Shown here in pieces: positions 1 through 12,889 of a stretch of DNA of 64,000 bases. Origin of the DNA: Ornithodoros turicata (taxonomy: Eukaryota; Arthropoda; Arachnida; Ixodida; Argasidae); NCBI RefSeq assembly GCF_037126465.1, contig NC_088201.1, positions 198,222,403 through 198,286,402 of the forward strand. Reading direction: 5' to 3'. The translations under genes were made by a program, and so were the position numbers. Position 1 is the first letter of the stretch. Each line of letters opens with the position of its first letter. The notes beneath the pieces were generated by a model. The model had not been told where the DNA came from. It worked only from the letters and a program-made list of their open reading frames with translations, and made no database searches.

Positions 1-299
1 CTCCCGTTTTTAAGAGGGAATGTTTTTAACAGGGCGACACTCGTGGGGCAAAACGCGACACTTCGTTAATTAGTGGCGTCTCACTTTTAAACGTGCAATG
101 GAATTCGTTGGATACTTGGACCACATATCCAATGTAACTCAGCTTAAGATCGACGTGATTGGTGGTGCACAAACAGAAAAAGAAATTGCTCAGTCAGGGT
201 TGGTGGACAAGGCAGCCGGAGATAAGGCTCGTACTTTTGTTCGTCTCTCTTTTTCGCTGGTGGAAAAGGAAGAGTTTCCCTCACCCGAACCCTTCCCAC

Positions 300-1815
300 A
301 TCGCTTCTCGTGGACACCTCCGACAACTCCATCGGAGCGGCTCTCCAGCAAGTCTTGGACGGCGTTGTAGCCACACTCGCCTTCTTATCCCGGAAGCCTT
401 CCGTTACGGAATCCCGCTAGGGAACCTCTCGTCGCATATTCCGCTGTCCGGCATTTCAGGCACTTCTTGAAGGTTCTGAGGTTTGTGACCTGGACTGACC
501 ATAGCACCCTGGTCGACGCTTTCACCTCAGCTAGTTAGAGGTACTGCCCGCACGAAACTCGCCACTTAGCGTACATTACCGAGGTTTCCACCGACATTCG
601 ACACATTAAGGGTACTGCCAACATCATTGCCGACACAATCAGCCGGGTTGAAGCGGTCGGTCCGGCAGCCTGCAGTTCTTACATTTACTCGTCTTGCTCA
701 AGAAAAACAAGCGATCCCGAGATGCAGCACCCTGCTGTCTCGCAGAAGACCAGCCGCAAGCTGAGAGACGTCACTTTCCTGGCTGCGCAATATCGGTACT
801 CGATCCTCCGGAGCCGCACACCAGTCCTGTCCTGTGCCCTTCGTCCCTTTCTTCGACAGCACTCATTTCTTAGCCCACCCTTGTGTGTGTGTGTGCCTCC
901 ACCATTATGATTCTTCGGCGTTCCATATGTCCGGGTGCGCGAAAGGACATCCGTCTCTGGGTGCGCGCCTGTACACCGTGTCAGCTCTCGAAATGTCATC
1001 GCCACACTGTCACGCCCCTTGGCACTCTTCTATCTCGCACGGACCGTTTCTCAAGGGTACACCTGAACATCGTGGGCACGCTACCTACTGACGTGCATAG
1101 ATTGATTTACGCGATGACCTGAAGCGGCGCCCATAGCTGACGCCACCGCAGATACCGTCGCGCACATTCCTCGGAACACGGATTTCCCGCTCTGGCGTCC
1201 CTCAAGAGGTTGTGAAGGACAAGGGCCCAAAATTCAAAAGTCGCCTCTTCAAGGCTTTAACTCTCTTTGTGGGTAGCACGGGTATCCGAACTTCGGCTTA
1301 CAGCAATGTCTTGGTCGAGCGCTTTCATCGGCACATGGAGCAGGCCATCATGGCTCACGACAAGCGCACCCGATGTGCCGATATGCTGCCCGTCGTCTTC
1401 CTCGGCATACGTTCCGCCGTGAAGCCCAACCTCGCCTGCTCTTCGGCTTAGTTGGTGTACGGCTCTCCTCCTCGACTTCACGCCAGCCGTCTCTGCCGAG
1501 AATGCTTCTTCTTTTCCCACTCGCGTTCGCCGAGCTTTTGCGGCCATCCGCTTCACACCGACCCGCGCCTCAGCTTCACGGTCCTTATTGGTACAGCCCA
1601 GCCTGCACTCATCGGCACACATTTTTTTGCGAAAGTGTCGCATTGGCCGCTCTCTAGAGCCTCCCTATTCTGGACCCTATAAAGTGATCCGACGAGGTCC
1701 CAAGACCTTCATTATCGACGTTCCTTGTACAACCCAGTCGGCCTCCATTGACCGTCTTAAGCCCGCCTTCCAAGATCACCCACCTTCACGCATCATCGCC
1801 CCCGTCCGCTCATAG
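300..1815 (+). pseudogene. Degraded Ty3/gypsy LTR retrotransposon pol: RNase H and integrase
   Basis: Remnant of a retrotransposon polyprotein, spread over all three plus frames by frameshifts and stops. From about 307 a frame reads VDTSDNSIGAALQQV, the start of a retroelement RNase H; near 495 another reads WTDHSTLVDAF, also RNase H. From about 930 a frame reads GARKDIRLWVRACTPCQLSK, the zinc-binding N-terminal region of a gypsy integrase. Near 1300 there is SNVLVERFHRHMEQAI, matching the region of the catalytic Glu. From 1675 the frame YKVIRRGPKTFIIDV fits the integrase C-terminal domain, ending at a TAG near 1813. The order RNase H then integrase is that of Ty3/gypsy. Gag, protease and reverse transcriptase are absent and lie upstream of the window or are lost. 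No frame stays open long enough to be functional. Confidence 0.8.
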
Positions 1816-2913
1816 GGCTGTTCAGCAGGGCAAGAGGGCGCTCCTGTTTACGGCAGTCAGCGCCACTTGTGGCGACTGTGCTAAGTTTTCCAAAGTAGCG
1901 TGTTCTCTCATCGCGCACATGGTATGTGCTGTGCCAGAATGACCAAGTTGTGTTACGTTTTTGAATAAGGTATAAGTGACCGAGGACTGTTTTCCCATCA
2001 AGTCGGAAGAAGGGAAACCGTCAACAGCGCGCGTTTTCGGCGCAAGGCAGAATATTATCAGACAGTCTCGAAATACGGGTAAAATGTGCCTCCCAGGTAC
2101 AGTAGCTGTACTAGCACTGAGCGAAACCTGAAATGAATGGAACGAGCGCTACGAATGTTTGTCAGCAGCCAGTAGTTGGCTCTTTTTATGGGCGTCACAT
2201 TCTTTCTTTTCCCCCTTTGCTTACTCCAACCAAAGCTACCACTTTTCAGATATCCGTGACTGTTTGGGAAGAGAGGAATATGGGAGTCAGATCACAACAG
2301 TCATCAGAAGAAGAAGTTAGATGCCCCTGCGGCTGAGATTATTAACTTTGAGACACTTTTGACACAGTCTGAATGAGACCTAACTTAATGAGAGACATGC
2401 CTCAAGTACAACACAACTTTCATAATCCAAGTACCAATTGCAATGACTCCCACTGGATTCTGCGTGGGTATGATGATTTTGGGGATCACATGCACTCGCG
2501 ACATCTTATACTTCTATGCTTGCCAAGCACTCGCTATTTAGGAATTTGTTCCACCTATATCTGTACAATATGTAATTAATAATTTAAAAATAAATGCATA
2601 ATCCCAATTACTGATGATTTTCACATAGTACTAGGCAACCGAGACATAGCTCTACGTGTATGACAAAATGGCGTAGACACAGGCGAGCTGCTGGACGAAA
2701 TTTATGATGAAAAAAACCTGAGCGTGGGGCACGAAGAAGATACAAATTCAGAACAGCTCAAGTTTATAAGCTTGCAGAATCACACATCCATCAGCTTCAG
2801 TTTGAATGTAAAAAAAAAAAAGAGAATAAAAACAGGTATAATACAGGTGCGCTCCGGTGTCTTTTTTGCAGTTCGTGCATTTAATAACAGTGACGTGATT
2901 TAGGCTTTTATTT
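1816..2913. other. Non-coding stretch, possibly including the gypsy 3' LTR
   Basis: No open frame with recognisable protein similarity. The first 200 bases or so follow directly on the integrase remnant and could be the 3' LTR, but with the 5' end of the element outside the window no second copy is available for comparison. The rest is mixed AT-rich sequence with a poly(A) stretch near 2810. Confidence 0.3.
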
Positions 2914-3204
2914 TTATCGTTCCCCGGGCCGTACATTCTCAGATATTGCACCGAAACAAGTGCAATACCGTGCACAGCGCATATAATCTGTTCGCGCATG
3001 TAATGTAATGTATTCTTCTTCTGTCGAGTCCACTCTGAAACTTTTCCTCCCAGTACCATTAGGAGAGAGGGGCACCGCGGGTGTCGCGCTGCCAAACTCT
3101 AGGCGAACGTCCCTATCGGCGCCAGACAGAGTCTCTAAGCCTCCCAGCGAGTCCGTAACGTGGACCGTCACTCTCACCTCGTCCGCTCCCTCGGGCAACA
3201 CCAC
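2914..3204 (-). other. Possible isolated coding exon (weak)
   Basis: A GC-rich minus-strand open frame of 96 codons in an AT-rich neighbourhood. It contains VRVTVHVTDSLGGLETL, which reads like a beta-strand extracellular module. I considered the REJ/PKD-type domains of polycystin-like proteins, but only by impression. Upstream on the minus strand the sequence ends in CTTTCTGCATCTAG, which could be a 3' splice acceptor. I see no clear donor at the other end and no neighbouring exon. It may be a pseudo-exon or chance. Confidence 0.15.
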
Positions 3205-5151
3205 CTAGATGCAGAAAGCCTGTGCGCTCGTTGACGTGACGTAACAATCAAGGGTCAGCCAGTCAGGATCGTGTTTTCAACGGCCGCAGCCAGTCACGCA
3301 CGTGGTTTCAGCGGTTGTGGCCATGGAGAAGAACCACCGTCGTCTGCGAGTTGTCATTGAAAGTCCCCGCGTACAAAATGGTACAACTTGGAAATAAAGC
3401 GCCAAACGGTCTCAGTCTTTCTCAAAACTGATTGCACTTGCGCTTTTTGTCTAAATATTTAGGTCTGCAGGTTACAGGTGATGTGCAATCATTTGCGAGT
3501 TCTTGAATTGGCAGAACGGTGAATAGTAATAGCAGACGAATTCTGGCTTTATATGTCCACATAGCGAGGGAGGGAGAGGAGGCAATGCGCAGGCTTTCTT
3601 TATCTAAGTGGCGTTGGCTCGGCCGTTCTGAGTGACCTCTGGTCTGCAAGGGTAGAGCTCCTGTTGTTCCAGAGACGTCGGCACCCTCGTGCCGTATCCG
3701 TTATACGTTAGGTGCGTGGGAAGCGCGAAATAAAACCATTAATTGCTTAAGATCAGCTGGCAGCTCCAAACCTTTTTTCTTTCACGCCCTCTGTAACGAG
3801 CTCTTTGATGACAAACTTTTTGAGTTTTTTAACATACTTCTTGGTTAAACGCAGGTGTGATCTCCGTGCTGTGGAAATTTGGGGACCGTCCACATTCCTA
3901 CAATGCATTGCCAAGTTTCCACAGGGCGTCAAAACTCTGTCCTTGGCTCCTTGCGTTTCATTGTGGCTATCATATACTAGTAATTGTGTGCTTCCAGAGT
4001 CTTCCAGTGTGTACGTTTGCACAAGCAATGACTCGCCGAAAATATTAGATAAACTACAATGCGATTGTGAATGGCGACATGTTTTGTGGCTGGGCTGTTC
4101 AGCTGTCGATGTGTAGGGCAAAGAAACTAACATGCTGAATGTCGTTCCTAAACAACTTGGTCTGGGTTGATTCCTTCATAGTTCTAAATTATTCGGGTAT
4201 TGTAGAAGGACACAGTCGAGAGTGGTGTAGCAGTACAACACAGCCGATGTCGCTCATGGTGAGGTTCATTCCCGGGACTCCGGGACAGGATTTCGGGATT
4301 GTGACGAGTTCAGATGGCGCTTCCAAGTATAGTCCTCCGCGGGTGAGCAACATCTGACCCGCATCCGACCCTACCCGCAGGTTCAAATCTGCAGCCCACA
4401 CGCAACCCACGTCCCGTTACAAACTGAGACCCGGGTTCGCACGCAGCTCGCATATTTTTTTCCAAAAGCTCACCCGCACCCGGCCCGCTACCCGATGAAC
4501 GTTGATGAGTAAACTTAAAGTACTCCCTGGTGATGATTATATATGTCTGTGTGTATGGTTTCTTGTAGGGGGGAAAGGTGCAAATGTGTGTTGGTTTCTG
4601 GCTTCAGGCATGGTGCTACGGAACAAGACATGGACAAAAAGGGACACGCAGGAGCTGTTGTACACTAACAGTGTGAGCGTTTGATCCGCCCTTGTCAGCA
4701 ACTTTTTCCTTCATGTTTCGAGTGCTGCAGCACAGACGCCGAACGAATTGAGGGACTCAGTGTGACTTTCTAATAGTGTTTTGGTAAAATGCATCGACGG
4801 CACCGGACCGCTGCCCTGCTCCGCACTCAACAATGACTCCTCGCCGCGACCCGCCGCTACCCGCTACACGAAAAACTTACACCGGCAGCAACGTGCGGGC
4901 CACCCGCAGGTGCCGCGGGCCGTGCAGGACTCTACTGTGACTATATCGGCGCATTCTGCGAAGTTCATGTGTGTTTTGTTAATTCAACCTTTTCCTGAAG
5001 GAAAACGCTCGAGAATTCGCAGTGTAACCACATTGGTAAAATAGTGACGGCGAAATGCTTATTTTTTTTCTATAATAATGCCGCTCCTTTTTAGTCATCT
5101 CAATTCTACTGCTTCACGTGAAAAGAAGGCGAGTCCCGCTACAATTGAAGT
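3205..5151. other. Non-coding sequence with hAT-like GC-rich repeat pieces
   Basis: No supportable gene. Two stretches, about 4310-4500 and 4790-4930, are rich in iterations of CACCCGC, GACCCGC and CTACCCGC. Such degenerate GGGTGCGGGT-type tracts are common in the subterminal regions of hAT transposons. I take them as remnants of such an element, possibly one copy split by 4500-4790. No complete termini or target duplication were identified. Confidence 0.3.
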
Positions 5152-5295
5152 CCCAAGCAGCACAATGTACTGAAAGTCGAGTGCTATAGGGGTGGACGGG
5201 TAGGTGGAAGGCCTTGAACAGGTTTGTGAACATTGATAAGACACATACTAGCCACCTCTGCTGCACTGGACTTTCAGTACATTGTTCTGCTTGGG
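5152..5295. mobile_element. 144-bp MITE with 27-bp terminal inverted repeats
   Basis: The left end CCCAAGCAGCACAATGTACT and its continuation GAAAGTC is matched in inverted orientation by GACTTTCAGTACATTGTTCT and GCTTGGG at the right end, with one mismatch over 27 bases. The interior of about 90 bases has no coding potential. The size and structure are those of a miniature inverted-repeat DNA transposon. The superfamily is undetermined, since no unambiguous target duplication was seen. Confidence 0.75.
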
Positions 5296-5739
5296 GTAAC
5301 AGGAAATATTACTTTATAATTCCATCACACAGGTGTAACATTCCACTTGAATGAAGAACAGCAACAACAAAATGAAAAAAAGAAACGAATGGAAAGGAAC
5401 GAAACATTAAATGGTTTAGAGCACAGCCGCAGCTTGCTTATCACGTTGTACAATGATTGAAACACGACGTGAGAAAGCACAGAACGGTGAGGGTAGAGTA
5501 CCCCATTTCGGAGCGAACTATTGTGCAAATACTGGCTGCAGAACTGAAAGTTCGTTCGGAACTGAAGGTTCGTGAAGGTGCGGAACTGAAGGGCCGTTCA
5601 GCAAATACCTGTACGCACGTGTAGGCAGCGGTCCTCTGCCACCTCCAGTCATAAAAAAATGTCATTTCGTTACGAAGAAGTGAGTCTATACCTGATGGCT
5701 TACACGGGTCTGATTTGCTTGTAATATTGCTTGTAATAT

Positions 5740-5855
5740 TTGCTTCCGGGATTTCCCGGAAGAAATCACGAGGCTTCGGGACGTCAAAAATTGGCCGGGA
5801 TCCCGGGATTTTCAGATTCGGGATATCCCGATTGACAACCCTACGTTTGTGCTGC
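5740..5855. repeat. hAT-terminus-like GGGAT/ATCCC-rich repeat
   Basis: Iterated CGGGATTTCCCGG, GGGATCCCGGGATTTTC and CGGGATATCCCGATTG motifs end in TTGACAACCCTA. Read on the minus strand this is TAGGGTTGTCAA followed by repeated GGGAT motifs, a layout I associate with hAT element ends. Only one end is recognised. Confidence 0.35.
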
Positions 5856-6588
5856 CGTCGTTCGGCAAAACTCAGGCGCGTTTTCTTTGTTTTCAATTTT
5901 TTTATTCTTTTTTGAGACCGGGGAAAAAGAGAATCGAATACCCCCTCTACAACTACGCCATTGGCAGTTTTGCTATAGTCCCTGCAGTTTAAAGCATTCA
6001 TTAATTTCAGTTAACGAATTAATTAACGAGGAAACAAAAATAGGCTTATTATCTTTGGACCCTTACAAACATTACGCGCCAAGTCTTCTTTCAGTGCAGC
6101 GTACCATATTTATAAAAAAAAAATGGCTCCTTTTATACTCATACTTCGGAGACTCATACGTCGGAGGTATGACGGCATTTAGAATGCCATTTGTACGAGC
6201 AATACTCGTCTAAAAAGAAAAATGGCATGTGAACGCGATGGAGCAGTATGAATAATGCTCATCAAGCTGGTCACGCAGTACCCGATATCACCAATCTAAA
6301 GGAAGTGACCCATTCTCTTCTCTTCTCCTTCCTTTCGAGTTTCATGCCTTCTCTCGCCTATACACGTGTACAAACGTAACGTTGCCTCATCTACGCACCA
6401 CATGCTATTAGGCTAAGTACACTTTAGGAAGACGTGTTCGCAACTCATGGGCATGACACACAAAGAGACAAACACGACACAAGCCTGAACAGTAATCGAC
6501 AGACAAATGAGCTGTGGCGGGCTCCATCTACGGACAAACATACACATACAGCCTCCAAGAGCTTAAGGGACTAAGTCAAGCAGTAATT

Positions 6589-6712
6589 CACGACAAGTCA
6601 ATGAGTGCCTAAAATGTAACATCCCTGACCGGTAACAGGGGGGGTCGATGTTCAACCTCTGGCGCTGGCACCGAAGGATTGGCTTTTTCGTGAATTACTT
6701 CTTGAAGCCTCT
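6589..6712. repeat. Small inverted-repeat element with related copies at 13.8 and 15.07 kb
   Basis: AGTAATTCACGACAAGTCAA near 6590 is mirrored by GGATTGGCTTTTTCGTGAAT and TACT near 6688-6710, giving a 124-base imperfect fold-back. The related string GTAATTCACGAAAAAGCCAA followed by a GTTGAACATGAACCC-like stretch recurs at about 15,076-15,125. A more diverged version is at about 13,785-13,835. The three copies suggest a MITE-like family. Confidence 0.5.
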
Positions 6713-9700
6713 ATGAACTTGAATACATGAACCATTTATGAACAACTGATTCGTCATGAGAAGATGAGATGACCCCCTGTGTTGCATGTGTCCTCAAGGT
6801 TGTTCACTACTGCAGTAAAGAAAGAGAGTTTAGTGACAGGAAATTGATAGCCATAATTACTTAATAACTATTTTCAAACTTAATTAAACTAATTTTTTGC
6901 AGCAAGATTATGTAATTCTGATAGAAAGACAACACTGTACCACTTAGGTATTTTTCCTAGTGAACGTATGTAGTACGCCCAAAATATATGTGCAGTAGAC
7001 CCTCTACAACGTAAATAATGTGGCTTTAGGCGCGACAGTAATGCACCAAGTGCAAGACAAATATTGTAGCTTGTACGCATTTAGCGTACATGGCAGCTGG
7101 ACTGCATGTGAGGTGTCCGCAATTTCTTCATGCACCTGATGCTAGGCAGACCCAGCTTCATTCAACTTTCAACGTCCGCCTGTGGTAATTCTCAAGTTAG
7201 ATTCTTAATACTATTGTGTTGTCACCCGTGGATACGGAGCGCAGTAACTAACAGACAGCTGCACAATGGATTTATGAGGCCTCCTATTTTCATATCGCAA
7301 TAGTCTTAACGCGACTGTTCTGCTGTAGGAGCTATATTTTTCATAAGCATGAACTTAAACCTCGACTTACCTCCATATTGTTCTTTTTTTTTTTTTTTTG
7401 CCTTGGTCCTCGGGAGCACTTTGAAAATTTGTGTGTACGACATCTAGCTTCAGACGATTACATACCGGGACTCCAGATCGCCTCTGGAGTCGCGCTTTGC
7501 CTATGGTAATATTCATGGACGAAATCCCTGAAGTAAATCGTTGCCTTCGCGTGTGGAACTTACTACGTACGGCAATCAATCGCTGCGAGTCAAAAGCTTC
7601 GCACAATTTGCACTATTGGTAACTTCTAATTGGTAACACTTGAATGCTCAGATGAATTCTTCCAACAGTCGAGAGTGTAGCCCCGTCGCGTTCCCGACAA
7701 CATCGCTCTGGCTAATCACAAATCGCTGCAGCTCATAAAAGGCAAGGTCAGCACAAGGAAGTGCAACTTCCAAACGATGCCATGCCAAAGAAATGCTCAC
7801 GTGTCACTTGTTTCCGGTGTTAGCAATGCATAACGGCTGTTTGCTAATGCACAATGCACATAGAAGGAAACCAAAGAAGCCAAGAGGCCAAGCCCATGCT
7901 GTAGTGAACTGAGCACAAGGAAGCTGATGAAGCTGATGAAGACGAACCAACGCCAGGCAACGCCGAGTACATGCTGACCATCTTAAACTCAGATCAACCT
8001 CAGCACCCTCTGAGTCGATTCAGCCATTGCCCTGGCCACAAACGGACACAACGACAGCTACGTCAGAGAAGCCAGTGCAAGAACAGGACCCTCCCAGGTC
8101 GCCGCGGTACCCTAAAAGAAACCGCAAACCTCCGTCGCGATACGTCCATCTTGAAGGCAGGAAAGTAGTGGACTGAGCACGTGAGACGAGACGAACGTGA
8201 GACGAGGAATAAACGGTTATGTTCTTTGTGGCTCTAGCTCTCTGTGAGTCTAGGTAGACTACACTACACATGCCCATCTAAGACAGTTAAAACCTAGAGC
8301 AGTGACTTCGGTTGGCCGACGATTTAACAGCATGGCCGGGAAACCAAGAAATGTGTTTTCTAAAGAACTACAAATAGCTGGAGCAAAATACTTATCCCAC
8401 ATGTCATTAAAAATGTGCATATGTGCAATAGGTGATGACACGGTAGGTAGGTAATGCATAACGTGCAGGTCTCTTCACGAATTCTCAACTCCACATATCA
8501 TGACATTATATGTACAGAGCCAATGAGCATAGCAAGAAAACGTATGCATATGGAAATCGTTAGCACAATAATTCCGAAACTTGGCCATCCCGCAGCCCAT
8601 TAAAATAGAGGTGACCTCCCTCCCTCTTCACGATGCCGGACGTTTTCCCATCTCCGCTCATGAACGTCAGCCGAAAACGTTACTACGACGTGTTCTTTGG
8701 GCTATATTTAGAGCGAGTTCACTGAGCAAAAAAGTCTTGCGCAACTGCAGGATTGCGCGGCCATGAAAGCATACTTGCTCATGAAAGTGAGCCTGTTTTT
8801 TGGGGCATAGTTTCTGGAAACGAGGACAGCGTTTCGGCACCGCAACTCTCAGTCCGTGCATGATATTGAGGTGTGACCTCCACTTTGTTTTGTGTGCACA
8901 GCGGAGAAGCCAAACACGCATAAGTACGTTGTCACGAATGGAGGGAATATTTTAATGACTTTTCTTGTCAATAGCGGGCATTCCGTGGCCAAACCTACAC
9001 AAAATTCGGGAAGTGATTGTTGTGGAAACTGGCACCTCAAACTTGAATCTGAACTCAGGCCCATGAACTGCTCTTCGTCTGCTGTAATAAAGCCGTCGGG
9101 AAGAGAAATCATGTGAAATGGGTCCAGTCGTGTTTATTGTCCTCGATCTGCGGAAAGTACTTCTCAAACTGAATCTTGAGAGCCGGGATATGTCCTTTAA
9201 TATAACTGAGGACTTCAGCAGTGTCACACGATCCTGCACTCTGCGCCACGACTGCGCGGTGCATCGTGAAGGCAGGGCGTCCGTGTATGCCGCGATAGAC
9301 GCAGACGCCGTGGCATTTTGAGGGAGGGAGTGAACCTCAGGACATCGATTTTCGCCTTCTTGCGTGCCAAATCAGGCTTGAAAGCGAGTTTCTTGTGACG
9401 CCTCCAAAGCGTTGCATACCCTGCATGTAAGTGCGTTTATGAGAAACCTCCGCATCTGCAGCCACGGGCTTCCTGGTAACGCAGAATAGCGAACATATCC
9501 GTCGCATTTTTTTTTATTTCTGAATGTTTCACAGTTTTGGAACCACTGACTTAGCACACAGGTGTCCAAAGGACTTAGCACACAAGATTAGACAAAATTC
9601 CGAAGAGGACATCACTGCACTATGTCACTACGACAGCCTCCACATCGTTCTCTTTCTCATTTTTCACGGCTCTGTACACACATAATGTAAGGAAATGTTT

Positions 9701-10842
9701 ATGTTCCAAACACGTAACTCACAACTTTTATGATGGCACATATTCCACACTTTTTTCCTGCGTTCAGATTGTCCATCTTGTACCAGATGTCATCATGAGA
9801 ATAATGTTCGGGTATGCTGATGTCTTGCAACTTGACTTCTCCCTCGTCAGCGTACACAGGTGGCAAGCTGCAGAGGAATAAAACATCGCAATTAAAATAA
9901 TTTTCGACCAGAATGCATCGAAGCGAGTGTAAGTGTCACAAGCAGTTCGAAACGCACACTTCGTGTTCACTAACACTTGTAGCAAAGTAAAACATTTCCC
10001 AAAGGTTACTATGCAATGAATCCTGCGCGTTTCTGACAAGTCAATACAAATTCAATTAATTCCCCAAATTCTAGTTGGTTTGAATATAACTGCATGTGGA
10101 ACTCTAGTGTTTCTGAGCTGCCTATTCACAGAACGAGAAATTATGTGTCTCTTATGATATGCACAGAAAAACAGCCGCTCTTGAGAGGGAGACTCGTGTG
10201 TGCTCTGGAAGAGCTCCAGCCATTTGGTGAGGGGAAACAGCTTGCTTTTCAAGTCACCAGTAGAGACGATGATGCGAAACCATTCGCACCATCAGTTTTT
10301 CCATTAGTTTTGGGGGACTGCCTGGTTTGGGGTTGGGAACAACCAATTCGTCCTTCATGTAGGCGGCACATATCCCCTCTGCCGTGTTATACACATGAAA
10401 GATAATCACAATAACAACAACGAAAGAAAGAAGCACGAAGACAGAATAACTGTTCAATACGCGAGCTTTCGGGCAGAGCCTGACCTTCTTCAGACGAAAG
10501 CAGCAGACAAAAACATTGCTTATATAAGGAGTGGGATCGGTGAGAGAAGGAATCAAAGAATAAAAGAGAAGCAACGCATGCAACAGAAGCAACGCGGCAT
10601 CTTTGCGTTGCTTCTCTCATTATGCGTGCAGCATTTTACTCAAGTATTCACAACAATTAGAGCACTACGCAATGATGATCAGGTATGCACAAGAGACAAA
10701 TGATTTGCGGAAAACTTATTCGATTAATATTTGATGCAAGCCTGTGACTGACGTGCTCATCGACTTCCCCATAAAGAAACAAACAATGTGTCACAGTGAT
10801 ACTATACATACTAAACATTTTGCAAGCATGTCTACTGACATG
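6713..10842. other. Host-like non-coding sequence
   Basis: No gene or complete mobile element recognised. Open frames here are short, overlap in opposite directions and show no recognisable motif. A poly(T) run of 19 bases is at about 7382-7400. Confidence 0.4.
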
Positions 10843-11265
10843 TTAACATGTACTAGCTACAGAAATATTTGCTCTTCCTTCTGTTTTTCTAACCGTCCTC
10901 TGAAAAATTCGATCGTATACACATGCAGTATAAAAAAAGAAAACATTCTGCGTCTGGAGCATTGTCACCACTCCCTGTTCGTAAAACATCTTTATTTCCG
11001 TCATTGCTTCCATTTCCAGCTGGTGTTTTTGTTTTTCCAACTTCAGGACCTCTCCATATAGCCGCGCAGACGGCTTCCTTTTGTTTCTAGGGGCACCTGC
11101 ACTGTGACTGCGGCTTGGACGTGGGGCTGACTGCGGAAGCCTGCTTCTTGGTGATTGGTGGACATCAGTGGGAAAGCATGGCACAAATGGTTCTGCTGAC
11201 CCATCTGGGAGAATGCCAGTTGCTGCGTCAACAGTGGAGGAACCCTCACCTCGCTGTGTGGCCAT
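10843..11265 (-). other. Possible terminal exon of a DNA-binding or transposon-associated protein
   Basis: A 140-codon open frame on the minus strand. Its middle is proline/serine/arginine rich, followed by a charged helix, LYGEVLKLEKQKHQLEMEAM, typical of the C-terminal coiled helix of Myb/SANT-like or zeste-like proteins that accompany Harbinger transposons and many arthropod genes. Immediately before the ATG the minus strand reads TTTCTGTGCCACTGCAG, a plausible splice acceptor, so this may be a last exon rather than a whole gene. No upstream DNA-binding exon was found. Chance is a real alternative. Confidence 0.25.
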
Positions 11266-12889
11266 TCTGCAGTGGCACAGAAAGTCCTACAGACATGTGA
11301 TCGGTGATGCCACGCTATATGTGATTTGTATTAATCTTGACTGATCTTCCAAATAAACATGAATACTGCTGTACACAACGCCGCTTGGAAACTTACAGCA
11401 GTTTCACTGGAGTCTCTGCCCTATCAATCCCTCCAGTAATCCCAATAACGCCTGCCGCCCTGCCCCTATGATCTCAAGGGCAGCCGACATGACAGACGGT
11501 ATCTCTACAACCTGGCCCTTTTCACCCAAAAACAAACAAACAAAAGTATGTCGCCAGTGTCCCTTTTTAAACAGCTCAGCCACCTCAAAAACAGATTAGT
11601 TGTACTCAGCTCTTCCACTCCTCTACTTACTTTGCGTGAACGCATCCTCATGAAAGCATTTTTCCTTCTTTCGTTTTTGCATATGCACCTCAGTCACATC
11701 AAAAGTGGGGAATTGTGACTCAGTGTTGATTTAAAAACAATACAAATTACGCAATTTTAACACTGCTACAAGCTTTATTTCAAAACTAGCGTTACCTCTT
11801 CCCACGCTTTTCGTTTCGTTTGAGTTGTCACGTCTTTCGAAACCTTTCTTCTTTTCTTTTTTTTTTTTTTTTGTTTAATAATATGTTTTCTCGACGTCCT
11901 ACGAGAGTTCAAGCGTTTCTCCTTCATCCAATTCGGTGCCTTCGGCTTTTTTTGCTTCAGCAGTTGCCATCGTAGAGCGTGCCAGGCACACACTACTCAC
12001 GCCGTTGAGCATGTGAAAACGTTTATCGAGTCTACTGGAATCGCCTCCGACACCTATACCGGCAGTGGTTGGTCCAGAGCGTTCAAACAGAAGGCAGGAC
12101 TAAGTTGACGATGGCAACGGAAGAAACGCATTTGTGGGATGACTTTACCATCAATAGCTATCTCACGTGAGAATCTCCTCACCGTCGTTTCGAGCAAATC
12201 ACTCGGAGGGTTTTATCTTCTTCTTCATTTTCTTTTTCTTTTTTGTGAGGGAAACTCTTCGCGTAAGTCTTCTCAGCCGTCAGTTTGTTTTCAAGCGTTT
12301 CGTTTAAACAACCCCAGTAGCTGCTGAGAGGGGCAGCCCATTGTGCTGAGTATATAGAGGGAAATGATCGCTACCTCTGGTGTCGACATCCGTAGCGCGC
12401 GACAAGTGGTGAATTATGTCGACTGTGCACCAAGAAAGATCCAGTACATCGAGGTATGGAGGGCAGTTGCGACGCTCCAGCGTAACAACCATGAGCTGTT
12501 TATAAAAGTTTCACGGATTGAATATTTCCGTTTTTTCCGAGCGGATGACTTAATGAACAACGTTTGCATATGACGTCACGCTACTGCGCACATGTTTCCA
12601 AAGGTGCCCTGTAGCCTACAGTGGCAAAAGGGTGGCACAACTTTGCGTTTTGTTCCGTGTCTTCCATCATGATTCCACTCGGGTGGATGTTTGGACGTGT
12701 TGAACATGGGTAGTATAATAAACCTAATTGTGCAAGGAACACATATTGCCAGTGGTAATCCGTGGAGTTTCATGTTAAGTGTTGGTGTCGCTCAATTCCA
12801 GTGCTTACCCCCAGCTATTCCCTGTTACTGTATGCCGTTGTAACCGGTGTACCCGATGCCGTTGACGACGTTTGTAGATATGTGATCTC
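11266..12889. other. Host-like non-coding sequence
   Basis: Nothing recognisable. Includes a poly(T)-rich stretch near 11,855-11,875. Short open frames lack motifs. Confidence 0.4.

Noticed and set aside
3753..4133. 126-codon minus-strand frame
   Set aside because: Mirrored by a 103-codon plus-strand frame and without recognisable domains.
5441..6001. 186-codon minus-strand frame
   Set aside because: Runs through the hAT-like GGGAT repeat and a homopolymer-rich stretch; no protein-like motif.
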